Below, piece by piece: positions 57,543-64,000 of a DNA stretch of 64,000 nucleotides; position 1 is the first letter of the stretch, and each line of letters opens with the position of its first letter. The notes under the pieces were generated by a model, which was not told where the DNA came from, searched no databases, and saw only the letters and a list, made by a program, of their open reading frames with translations. The DNA lies in the NCBI RefSeq assembly GCF_900129975.1, contig NZ_FSRG01000003.1, positions 248,001 through 312,000 of the forward strand, read 5' to 3'. The stretch comes from Halodesulfovibrio marinisediminis DSM 17456 (GTDB lineage: Bacteria > Desulfobacterota > Desulfovibrionia > Desulfovibrionales > Desulfovibrionaceae). Made by a program: the position numbers and the translations under genes.

Positions 57543-57576
57543 CAAAATGCATCACATGTATTTGTGATGCATTTTG
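57543..57576. repeat. 14-bp perfect inverted repeat between clpX and lon
   Basis: caaaatgcatcaca (57543-57556), six-base loop, then the exact complement (57563-57576). No T-run follows, so it may be a weak terminator, an mRNA 3' stabiliser or a repressor site for the lon promoter just downstream. Confidence 0.5.
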
Positions 57577-57596
57577 AGTATATTCAGCTGAAGCAA

Positions 57597-57624
57597 TTGA
57601 CAATTCGGCACCGAGACTTAACTA
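57597..57624 (+). promoter_or_regulatory. Promoter candidate of lon
   Basis: TTGACA (57597-57602), 16 bp, TAACTA (57619-57624), about 60 bp before the lon start. Confidence 0.5.
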
Positions 57625-57684
57625 TCTCGTTGTGCCTCTTGTCTTCCTTGCGGAAGAGTGCATGGCACGAAACGAGGAGGATAT

Positions 57685-60153
57685 ATGACTGAGATTGGAT
57701 CAAGCGACGAGAAGCGCCTTGCTACCATTCAACTCCCACTGATGTCCCTGCGGGAAGTAGTAATGTTCCCGCGTTCGATTATTCCTTTGTTTGTAGGTCG
57801 TGAGGCCTCCATCAAAGCTATCGAGCATGCAATTGCTGATAGCAGTAAAGAAATCTTTCTTGTAGCTCAGCGTGAGCCGGAAATGGAAGTGCCGGAAGCA
57901 GAGGACCTGTTTGAGGTTGGTACTGTTTCTAAGGTGCTTCAGATGCTCAGACTGCCTGACGGTACGATAAAAGTCTTGTTTGAAGGTTTGTATCGTGCTC
58001 GTTGGACATCTGCCGGTGTTGAAAAGCTTGAGGTGGAAGAAGAGGGCGAAGAAGAAGTTTCTTTTGTTCTCGCCAACGTAACTCCTGTAGAAGAAAATGA
58101 CATTGAGGGTACAGAGGCAGAAGCGCTTGCCCGTGCTTGTCATGAATCTCTGGAAGAATACGCAAAAATTAATAAAAAACTTGCTCAGGAAACTCTGCTT
58201 GCTATCAACGCTGTAAGCTCTGTTGGCAAACTGGCTGATGCCATTATGCCGCACCTTAAAGTTGATTATCGTGTGAAGCAGGAAGTGCTTGAGCTTACAG
58301 ATCCTGTTCAGCGACTTGAGAAAGTATATGAGCTTCTTCAAGGTGAAATTGCGATTACATCTATGGAAAAACGCATTAAAAACCGCGTTAAGCATCAGAT
58401 GGAACGTAACCAGAAGGAGTACTACCTCAACGAGCAGATTAAGGCGATCAATAAAGAAATGGGTCGTGATGACGATCCGCAGGAAGAACTTAACGAGCTT
58501 GAAGCTAAGCTACGCAGCAAAGATATGCCTGACGAAGCCCGTGATCGCGGCTTGCGTGAGCTTAAAAAGTTGCGTGGTATGCCTGCATCTTCTGCAGAAT
58601 ACACCGTAGTCCGTAACTACATTGACTGGATTGTAGATCTTCCTTGGAACAAGCTGAAAGAGACTCCGATTGATATCGACGGAGCACGTTCTATTTTGGA
58701 TGAAGACCACTTTGGTCTTGAAAAGCCTAAAGAACGTATCTTGGAGTTCCTCGCAGTACAGAAGCTTGCAACCAAGTTGAAAGGTCCTATTCTCTGTCTT
58801 GTAGGCCCTCCGGGTGTTGGTAAAACTTCACTTGCACGTTCTATTGCACGCGCAACTAACCGTGAGTTTGTTCGTCTGTCTCTTGGCGGCGTGCGTGACG
58901 AAGCGGAAGTGCGTGGTCATAGACGTACTTACGTTGGTGCATTACCGGGTAAAATTATTCAGTCTCTCAAGCGAGTAGAGTTCAATAACCCGCTCTTCTG
59001 TCTTGATGAAATTGATAAAATGAGCACTGATTTTAGAGGTGACCCTTCCGCGGCGCTTCTTGAGGTGCTTGATCCGGAACAGAATGGCACCTTTAATGAT
59101 CATTACCTTGATCTGGACTACGATCTGTCTCAGGTATTTTTCATTACGACAGCCAACAGTTTGCAGTCTATTCCGCTTCCACTTCAGGACAGAATGGAAA
59201 TTATTCAGTTGCCTGGCTACCTTGAAACTGAGAAGAAGCGCATCGCTCGTGACTTCCTGCTGCCAAAACAAATTGACCAGCACGGTATCAAGAACGAAAA
59301 CCTGCGCATGTCTGATAATGTAATTATGGATATTATCCGTTACTACACTCGTGAAGCTGGTGTACGTAGCCTTGAGCGCGAAATTGCATCTATTTGCCGT
59401 AAAGCAGCTATGCGTGTGGTAGAAGCGGATGATATGGATAAAGTGATTTCCATTACCACTCAGAATCTTCCTAACATGCTTGGTGTTAAAAAATACCGTT
59501 ATGGTGAGCGGGAAGATGAAGCACAGGTTGGCGTAACTACAGGACTTGCATGGACTGAACTTGGCGGTGAACTGCTGCTGGTTGAAACTGCAATTATGCC
59601 GGGTTCCGGCAAGGTTTCTACTACCGGTAAGCTTGGTGAGGTTATGACTGAGTCTGCACAGGCAGCTCTTTCATATATCCGCTCTCGCTCCAGTTTGTTT
59701 GGTTTGAAGCCGAACTTCCATAAGGGCATCGACATTCATGTTCACGTACCGGAAGGCGCAACTCCTAAGGATGGACCTTCTGCCGGTATTACCCTGTGTA
59801 CCTCAATGGTATCTGCTCTTCTGGGTATTCCTGTACGGAATGATATTGCGATGACCGGTGAGATTACGTTGCGTGGTCGCGTACTGCCAATCGGCGGTTT
59901 ACGTGAAAAGCTTCTGGCTGCTCGACGCGGACTTATTACCACAGTGCTTATTCCAAAAGATAATGAAAAAGATCTTAAGGATATTCCAGCAGACGTTCTT
60001 AAAGGTATGACAATTGTTCCTGTTGAGAATGTCGATGAAGTGCTCCCGTACGCACTTAACTCTGCGGAGCTTTATCAGGGAAAGTCGCAGACTAGAGAGT
60101 TACTAGACTCTCTGAAGATTTGCGAACCTGAAGCAACACAAGTTACGCATTAA
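57685..60153 (+). CDS. lon: ATP-dependent protease Lon
   Basis: 822 residues from the ATG at 57685, chosen for the GAGGAGG box just before it. N-terminal substrate domain ([26 protein letters not shown]), coiled middle region, AAA+ domain with Walker A GPPGVGKT (374-381) and LDEIDKM, and the proteolytic domain with catalytic Ser699 in PKDGPSAGI and its Lys partner in the C-terminal [19 protein letters not shown] region. Degrades misfolded and regulatory proteins in the cytoplasm. Monocistronic, with own promoter and terminator. Confidence 0.97.
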   Translation: MTEIGSSDEKRLATIQLPLMSLREVVMFPRSIIPLFVGREASIKAIEHAIADSSKEIFLVAQREPEMEVPEAEDLFEVGTVSKVLQMLRLPDGTIKVLFEGLYRARWTSAGVEKLEVEEEGEEEVSFVLANVTPVEENDIEGTEAEALARACHESLEEYAKINKKLAQETLLAINAVSSVGKLADAIMPHLKVDYRVKQEVLELTDPVQRLEKVYELLQGEIAITSMEKRIKNRVKHQMERNQKEYYLNEQIKAINKEMGRDDDPQEELNELEAKLRSKDMPDEARDRGLRELKKLRGMPASSAEYTVVRNYIDWIVDLPWNKLKETPIDIDGARSILDEDHFGLEKPKERILEFLAVQKLATKLKGPILCLVGPPGVGKTSLARSIARATNREFVRLSLGGVRDEAEVRGHRRTYVGALPGKIIQSLKRVEFNNPLFCLDEIDKMSTDFRGDPSAALLEVLDPEQNGTFNDHYLDLDYDLSQVFFITTANSLQSIPLPLQDRMEIIQLPGYLETEKKRIARDFLLPKQIDQHGIKNENLRMSDNVIMDIIRYYTREAGVRSLEREIASICRKAAMRVVEADDMDKVISITTQNLPNMLGVKKYRYGEREDEAQVGVTTGLAWTELGGELLLVETAIMPGSGKVSTTGKLGEVMTESAQAALSYIRSRSSLFGLKPNFHKGIDIHVHVPEGATPKDGPSAGITLCTSMVSALLGIPVRNDIAMTGEITLRGRVLPIGGLREKLLAARRGLITTVLIPKDNEKDLKDIPADVLKGMTIVPVENVDEVLPYALNSAELYQGKSQTRELLDSLKICEPEATQVTH

Positions 60154-60177
60154 GCATGTGTATTGAATATGTACTTA

Positions 60178-60208
60178 AAAAGACCGTCCAATGGGCGGTC
60201 TTTTTTTT
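60178..60208 (+). terminator. Intrinsic terminator after lon
   Basis: gaccgtcc pairs with gggcggtc (one G-T), loop of three, eight Ts. Confidence 0.9.
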
Positions 60209-60233
60209 GCTCTGTTAACCTATGATATTCTAT

Positions 60234-60260
60234 TTAAGTTTTCCTGCCTGACGCCGATAG
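60234..60260 (+). promoter_or_regulatory. Sigma-28 (FliA) flagellar promoter
   Basis: TTAAGTTT (60234-60241), exactly 11 bases, GCCGATAG (60253-60260). The flagellar sigma-28 consensus is TAAAGTTT-N11-GCCGATAA: 14 of 16 positions agree and spacing is exact. It lies about 64 bp upstream of the first FlgO-like gene, directly after the lon terminator. Confidence 0.8.
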
Positions 60261-60323
60261 TGAATGTAACTCGGTAAACAATGAACGTACCTTAACTAGT
60301 ACGAACTGATATGGAGGACTGGC

Positions 60324-61142
60324 ATGTCTAATGCTTTTCGCAGCGTAGGTATAGCGCTCTTGGTTATTATGGTTGGTGTCCCGCAGGTATGGGCAGAAGA
60401 ACAACCACCGCAGAAGGTCTATGGTGCTGTTGAGAGCATGGTTCCTGAATCGGCAGATGCTACTTATCAGGAAGACACATCACTGACTTCCGTTACGACC
60501 GTTGTTAATTATGATAACGGGGTAATGCTTCCGGATGGAACTGGTGGCATGCTGTGGCGTAAAGGTAATGTTCAGTCAGATATTCCAGCTGTTGATAATG
60601 CTCGCGAAGTAAAGCTTAAAGTTCGTGAACTTGCAGATCAGCTATTAACTGATCTTGACTGGGAGATTTTTAAGAATGCAAGCATTCTTCCAGTCACTTT
60701 TGTAGAGCAGGATGACTTTGAACGAAGCTCAGCGTTCGGTCGTTATATTACAGAAGCACTTATTTATGAATTCAACCAGCGTAATGTGCCTGTAAAAGAA
60801 TATCGTATTGGTAATGAGATTAAAGGACGCAAGGGTGAGGGTGAGTTTATGCTGACTCGTAACCATCGTACTTACGTCAAAAATAGACAGTCCTTGGCTA
60901 TTGTCGGTACTTACTACCAAGTAAAAGGCAATGTTTTTGTGAATGCCCGTATGGTGCGTGTCTCAGACAACGCTGTATTACGCACAGCGCAGCTTGTGTT
61001 CCGACAGACTGATGTTGTTCGTAGAATGCTGGCAGATACTGGGCCTAAATTAAGTTCAGGATATGTTTCAATGCGTGACTTTGAAACTATGACCAGAGCA
61101 AATGACCTGACAGCCATCGATCTTGGTGAAGACCTGCATTAG
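60324..61142 (+). CDS. FlgO-like exported protein, first gene of a sigma-28 operon
   Basis: 272 residues with a signal peptide (cleavage after VWA, about residue 25). After a ~70-residue variable part the FlgO-type domain appears: ILPVTFVEQDDFERSSAFGRYITEALIYEFNQRNVPVKEYR, then RQSLAIVGTYYQVKGNVFVNARMVRVSDNAVLRTAQLVF. FlgO is an outer-membrane protein needed for motility in Vibrio. Strong SD (TGGAGGA). The following lipoprotein and second FlgO-like gene are spaced 8 and 12 bp apart, and all stand behind a sigma-28 promoter. Family call by motif recognition; role in the flagellum is inferred. Confidence 0.75.
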   Translation: MSNAFRSVGIALLVIMVGVPQVWAEEQPPQKVYGAVESMVPESADATYQEDTSLTSVTTVVNYDNGVMLPDGTGGMLWRKGNVQSDIPAVDNAREVKLKVRELADQLLTDLDWEIFKNASILPVTFVEQDDFERSSAFGRYITEALIYEFNQRNVPVKEYRIGNEIKGRKGEGEFMLTRNHRTYVKNRQSLAIVGTYYQVKGNVFVNARMVRVSDNAVLRTAQLVFRQTDVVRRMLADTGPKLSSGYVSMRDFETMTRANDLTAIDLGEDLH

Positions 61143-61150
61143 GAGTTGAT

Positions 61151-61444
61151 ATGAAACGTGTTTTAATACTCATAGCGATGGTTGCACTTTCAGGCTGTGC
61201 GCTGAAAAGCAAAAAGCCGGTGGCAGTGCAGCGCCCTGCAGAATACAAGGTCGTAGCGTCCCCTTACAGCAGTAATTCTATGCAAAACTTATATATTGGC
61301 AGACAGTATGTCGCACAACAGCGGTATGAACTCGCAAGAGAGCATTTCCTGCTTGCGTTGGCGTCTGCTGAACATGAAAACATGCGTGAGCAGCTTGTTT
61401 CAGAGATTACAGCTGTGAATCGCTTACTCGAAACACTTCGGTAG
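61151..61444 (+). CDS. Small lipoprotein with TPR-like segment
   Basis: 97 residues. Signal ends in a lipobox, LSGC, with Cys16 as lipidation site. The mature part holds one helix-turn-helix pair resembling a tetratricopeptide unit (YIGRQYVAQQRYELAREHFLLALASAEHENMREQL). No family recognised. It is sandwiched between two FlgO-like genes and may act as their outer-membrane partner, as FlgP does for FlgO in Vibrio; that comparison is by arrangement, not by similarity. Confidence 0.65.
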   Translation: MKRVLILIAMVALSGCALKSKKPVAVQRPAEYKVVASPYSSNSMQNLYIGRQYVAQQRYELAREHFLLALASAEHENMREQLVSEITAVNRLLETLR

Positions 61445-61456
61445 AGGGAGGCCAAA

Positions 61457-62098
61457 ATGATTCGTTGTATTTTTACCGCACTGGTGATGTTTGTGTGCCT
61501 GTTGCTTCCTTTTGCCGCTTCAGCTGGAACATATGAAGACTATATGGCAGCAAAACAAAAACAGGCTGAGGCCACAAAGCCAGCTATAAGAAAGACTATC
61601 CCTGTCGTTGCAGACACTCTTGCAGCACAGTTAGATGCCCAGCTGCGTCAGAAGCTTGATTTGGATGAAGGTGATGTAGAGGGCTACGGTGTCATTGTAA
61701 CTACTCCGGTAGCACTTGAGGATTTGGAAGAAACCAGCTCTCTTGCTCGACAGATGAGTGAAGAGGTTTCTCGCTGGCTTGTAAATTCCGGTTACAACGT
61801 GCAGGAAATTCGCAAAAGTCGCTCTGTTCTTTTTGAGCCACGCGGTGGAGAATTTGTTCTGAGCCGTCGTACCCATGTGCTTGCTAACGAAAACGTTCGT
61901 GCAACCATCATTGTTACAGGTACCTACACACAGACTTTGAATCGTGTACGATTTAATATGCGCTTTATTCATGCACCAACAAACGAGGTGCTTGCCATGG
62001 CAACTCAGACCTTGCCGTTGAACGCTGAAATGCGGCTGCTTACTGCAAGCAGTAACGACAACCGAGGAGTTCTCCCTAGTGTTGGCACTAGCTTCTAA
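61457..62098 (+). CDS. Second FlgO-like exported protein
   Basis: 213 residues with a signal peptide ending ASA (residue ~24). Contains the FlgO-like pattern: VIVTTPVALEDLEETSSLARQMSEEVSRWLVNSGYNVQEIRKSR, then ENVRATIIVTGTYTQTLNRVRFNMRFIHAPTNEVLAMATQTL. It differs clearly from the first copy in sequence, so old duplication or separate recruitment are both possible. Last gene of the three-gene operon; strong SD GGGAGG; a terminator follows. Confidence 0.75.
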   Translation: MIRCIFTALVMFVCLLLPFAASAGTYEDYMAAKQKQAEATKPAIRKTIPVVADTLAAQLDAQLRQKLDLDEGDVEGYGVIVTTPVALEDLEETSSLARQMSEEVSRWLVNSGYNVQEIRKSRSVLFEPRGGEFVLSRRTHVLANENVRATIIVTGTYTQTLNRVRFNMRFIHAPTNEVLAMATQTLPLNAEMRLLTASSNDNRGVLPSVGTSF

Positions 62099-62120
62099 GT
62101 TATCCGACCTGAAGTGAAAG

Positions 62121-62155
62121 AAAAGCCCCTGTACATTTTGTGCAGGGGCTTTATT
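62121..62155. terminator. Bidirectional terminator between FlgO operon and metal ABC operon
   Basis: aaagcccctg (62122-62131) pairs with caggggcttt (62143-62152); lies between convergent genes. Confidence 0.85.
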
Positions 62156-62167
62156 TGTGGTGTATTG

Positions 62168-62986
62168 CTATGTCTTGCTGGCACGATAGTTATGGAATTG
62201 TTCAATTCCAACTACTGCGAAGAAGGTGGCTGAAGCAACAGCAATGATGCTCGCGCCGGAGGTTAGGTTGAACCAGTATGCTAGTCCTAGTCCGAGGGTG
62301 CAGAATACCATGCTCCAAAAGACAGCAGTTCCCATCATCCAAGCAAGGTTGCGTGCTTTACGTTCTGCAATAAATGGCGGGATGGTCAGCAGGGCGATAA
62401 CAAGAATAAGTCCTACTACGCGGATGATCATAACAATTGATAATGCAGCCATACATACGAGCACTGTGTGAAGGATAGAGGCAGGCAAGCCACGGGATTC
62501 GGCATACTCGGCATCAAATGAAATACTGAGCAGACCGGGGTAGGCCAGAATTGTTGTACCTAGAATGAATATATCCATCCCGAACATGAGCCATAAGTCA
62601 GACGCGGATACTGTGAGAATAGAGCCGAAAAGAAAGCTCATAAGATCGACGTTATACCCCGGTGTAAGATCTATGAGAATGATACCAAAGGCCATACCAG
62701 CTGCCCAAAGCACTCCTATGACAGTGTCTGCTTTTTCTTTATATTTTCTGGCGATAGTGGACATGGCAACGGACGAACCAAGCGTAAAGCCAAGTGTGCA
62801 TGGGAGCACTGGCAGTCCCCAGAAAAACGCCAGACCTACCCCACCGTAAGCTGCGTGTGCAACTCCACCTGCAAGAAAAACAAGGCGGTTAAGGACGATC
62901 AGAGTACCGACAATGCCACATGCAATGGATGCCAGCAAAGAGGCTGCAATAGCGTTTTGCATGAAGGGGAGTGTGAGTATGTCCAT
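62168..62986 (-). CDS. znuB: Zinc/manganese ABC importer, permease
   Basis: 272 residues with about eight to nine hydrophobic helices of the ABC-3 (ZnuB/TroC) family: LVFLAGGVAHAAYGGVGLAFFWG near the start and the GLILVIALLTIPPFIAERKARN segment. Zinc and manganese forms cannot be told apart with confidence. Preceded by GAGGAG inside the end of the ATPase gene; 5 bp spacing implies one operon. Confidence 0.88.
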   Translation of the reverse strand: MDILTLPFMQNAIAASLLASIACGIVGTLIVLNRLVFLAGGVAHAAYGGVGLAFFWGLPVLPCTLGFTLGSSVAMSTIARKYKEKADTVIGVLWAAGMAFGIILIDLTPGYNVDLMSFLFGSILTVSASDLWLMFGMDIFILGTTILAYPGLLSISFDAEYAESRGLPASILHTVLVCMAALSIVMIIRVVGLILVIALLTIPPFIAERKARNLAWMMGTAVFWSMVFCTLGLGLAYWFNLTSGASIIAVASATFFAVVGIEQFHNYRASKT

Positions 62987-62991
62987 TTCAC

Positions 62992-63813
62992 TTACTCCTC
63001 GGTGTCAGGAAAGTTGATGTTTTTTGTAAACGGCTTGAATGAGAGTATCTGAGGTACATTGTTCATAAAAGCCCCCATCGGACAGGTACTGTCGTGTGTT
63101 CCATATAGATGGGCAAGGAAGTCCGGAGAAAAATCTTTTCCTTCGTGATACTTCAGGTCTTGGTTCACAACGGCAATGCCGGTAAACGGTGAAGCTGCGA
63201 TGGAAATGTCATGGCTAACCACAATGGTTGTAATGTTATCTGGAAGACCTGCGAGAAATTCGTAGAAGCAGAATTTACCGCTTGGGTCAAAGTTCGAAGT
63301 CGGTTCATCCAGAAGCAGCAATCTGGGGTCAGACATAAGAGCTCTAGCAACAATAACTCGCTGACGTTGTCCGCCGGAAAGGTTGTGCAGTTTTTCTTTT
63401 TCTAGTCCAACAAGGCCAACTTTTTTTAATGCCTCAACAGCTTTTTTCTCATTATGCTGACGCTCTTTTCGCGAAAATGAGATCAGTAAGGGACTGGTAA
63501 TTGCGCCCATCATGACAATATCAAGTAGTGTGGCTGGAAACAGGTCTTTAGTAGTAGCGTACTGTGGAACATATCCGATGTATCGTATGCTTTCCGATGG
63601 CTTTCTTCCAAAGACCTTGATGTTGCCAGATTGTGGTGTAAGAAGGCCTAAAATGCATTTCAACAGGGTAGTTTTTCCTCCACCGTTAGGACCTAAGATT
63701 GCAATGTACGCACCTTGCGGCACTGTAAAGTTTAGATTTTCCAATACAGTGACATGTGAGGCATTAGGGTATGCGTAGGTAAGTCCTGATATGTCGATGG
63801 CTGGTTGATTCAT
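62992..63813 (-). CDS. znuC: Zinc/manganese ABC importer, ATPase
   Basis: 273 residues. Walker A GPNGGGKTTLL, signature LSGGQRQRVIVARALM, Walker B LLLLDEPTSNFDP, and switch His in VVSHD. The C-terminal ~50 residues are Cys/His-bearing (HLYGTHDSTCPMGAF), a tail met in ZnuC-like ATPases. It lies 2 bp after the binding-protein gene and before the permease. Confidence 0.9.
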   Translation of the reverse strand: MNQPAIDISGLTYAYPNASHVTVLENLNFTVPQGAYIAILGPNGGGKTTLLKCILGLLTPQSGNIKVFGRKPSESIRYIGYVPQYATTKDLFPATLLDIVMMGAITSPLLISFSRKERQHNEKKAVEALKKVGLVGLEKEKLHNLSGGQRQRVIVARALMSDPRLLLLDEPTSNFDPSGKFCFYEFLAGLPDNITTIVVSHDISIAASPFTGIAVVNQDLKYHEGKDFSPDFLAHLYGTHDSTCPMGAFMNNVPQILSFKPFTKNINFPDTEE

Positions 63814-63815
63814 AG

Positions 63816-64000
63816 CTATTCACAAAGGATAAAAGATGCTGCGAGCTTTTTAGAAACGTCGCGTAAATTTTCTTCCCAGTTTTCGGCAAGTGGGTCGGCA
63901 GTTACAACAGAGCCGTTTATTGAACCTGCAATGGCTTTTGCGCTCGCTTGCGAGAATTGTGGCTGCACAAATATTGTCCGAAGATTTCGTTTTTTTGCAA
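63816..64000 (-). CDS. znuA: Zinc/manganese ABC importer, periplasmic binding protein (C-terminal part, cut by window edge)
   Basis: About 60 C-terminal residues on the minus strand: FVQPQFSQASAKAIAGSINGSVVTADPLAENWEENL, then KKLAASFILCE and TAG at 63816-63818. The IxxQPQFSxxxAxxIA and DPLAxxWxxNL patterns are those of TroA/ZnuA-type metal-binding proteins. The gene begins outside the window, so signal peptide and metal His residues are not seen. Confidence 0.82.
   Translation of the reverse strand, partial: AKKRNLRTIFVQPQFSQASAKAIAGSINGSVVTADPLAENWEENLRDVSKKLAASFILCE

Noticed and set aside
60319-60334. Sigma-54-like sequence TGGCATG-N4-ATGCT
   Set aside because: It overlaps the start codon of the first FlgO-like gene, so it could not drive that gene; the sigma-28 promoter upstream explains expression.

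Overview
The window reads as chromosome of a marine sulfate-reducing Desulfovibrionaceae bacterium, probably close to Halodesulfovibrio or a low-GC Desulfovibrio. The evidence is a complete dsrMKJOP operon, a dissimilatory ATP sulfurylase gene, UGA-encoded selenoproteins (formate dehydrogenase and SelD), moderate-to-low GC and strong GGAGG ribosome-binding sites. No rRNA, CRISPR array, insertion sequence or prophage was seen. The genus call is inference.

Layout. 1-5390: end of an endonuclease III-like gene, a gene-free stretch with a candidate small RNA, an AraC regulator divergent from a LysE exporter, and the helicase HrpB. 5952-13962: a one-carbon cluster, fhs and folD followed by a three-subunit NAD-linked formate dehydrogenase whose catalytic subunit contains an in-frame UGA plus a textbook bacterial SECIS, so it must be annotated as one 898-residue selenoprotein. 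14125-20245: an Lrp regulator, an Mla-type lipid transport operon (permease with fused STAS domain, ATPase, MlaD, lipoprotein) and a SulP anion transporter. 20968-23236: an aromatic amino acid permease and an orphan glycine betaine binding protein. 24040-33067: dsrMKJOP preceded by an RsbRD-like sensor gene, a VKOR/thioredoxin-like protein, a YgjP-like metallopeptidase and sat.

33736-51642: the str, S10, spc and alpha ribosomal operons, from rpsL to rplQ with fusA, secY, map and rpoA, but without tuf. Four gaps carry structured leaders: before rpsL, before rpsJ, between map and rpmJ, and between rpsM and rpsK. 51746-53726: a LysR regulator overlapping selD, itself a selenoprotein. 53925-60153: tRNA-Leu(UAG), then tig, clpP, clpX and lon (protein folding and quality control). 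60324-62098: three exported proteins, two of them FlgO-like, behind a near-consensus sigma-28 flagellar promoter. 62168-64000: a zinc/manganese ABC importer on the minus strand, its binding-protein gene cut by the window end.

How it fits together. Sat and DsrMKJOP serve sulfate activation and electron delivery to sulfite reduction. The formate dehydrogenase with Fhs and FolD links formate to NADH and the folate C1 pool. SelD supplies the selenophosphate needed for the UGA-decoded dehydrogenase and for SelD itself. The most interesting unexplained signals are the sigma-28/FlgO operon, a start-stop minigene lying inside a terminator hairpin in the S10 leader, the rpsM-rpsK structured spacer, and the small RNA candidate near 680-808.
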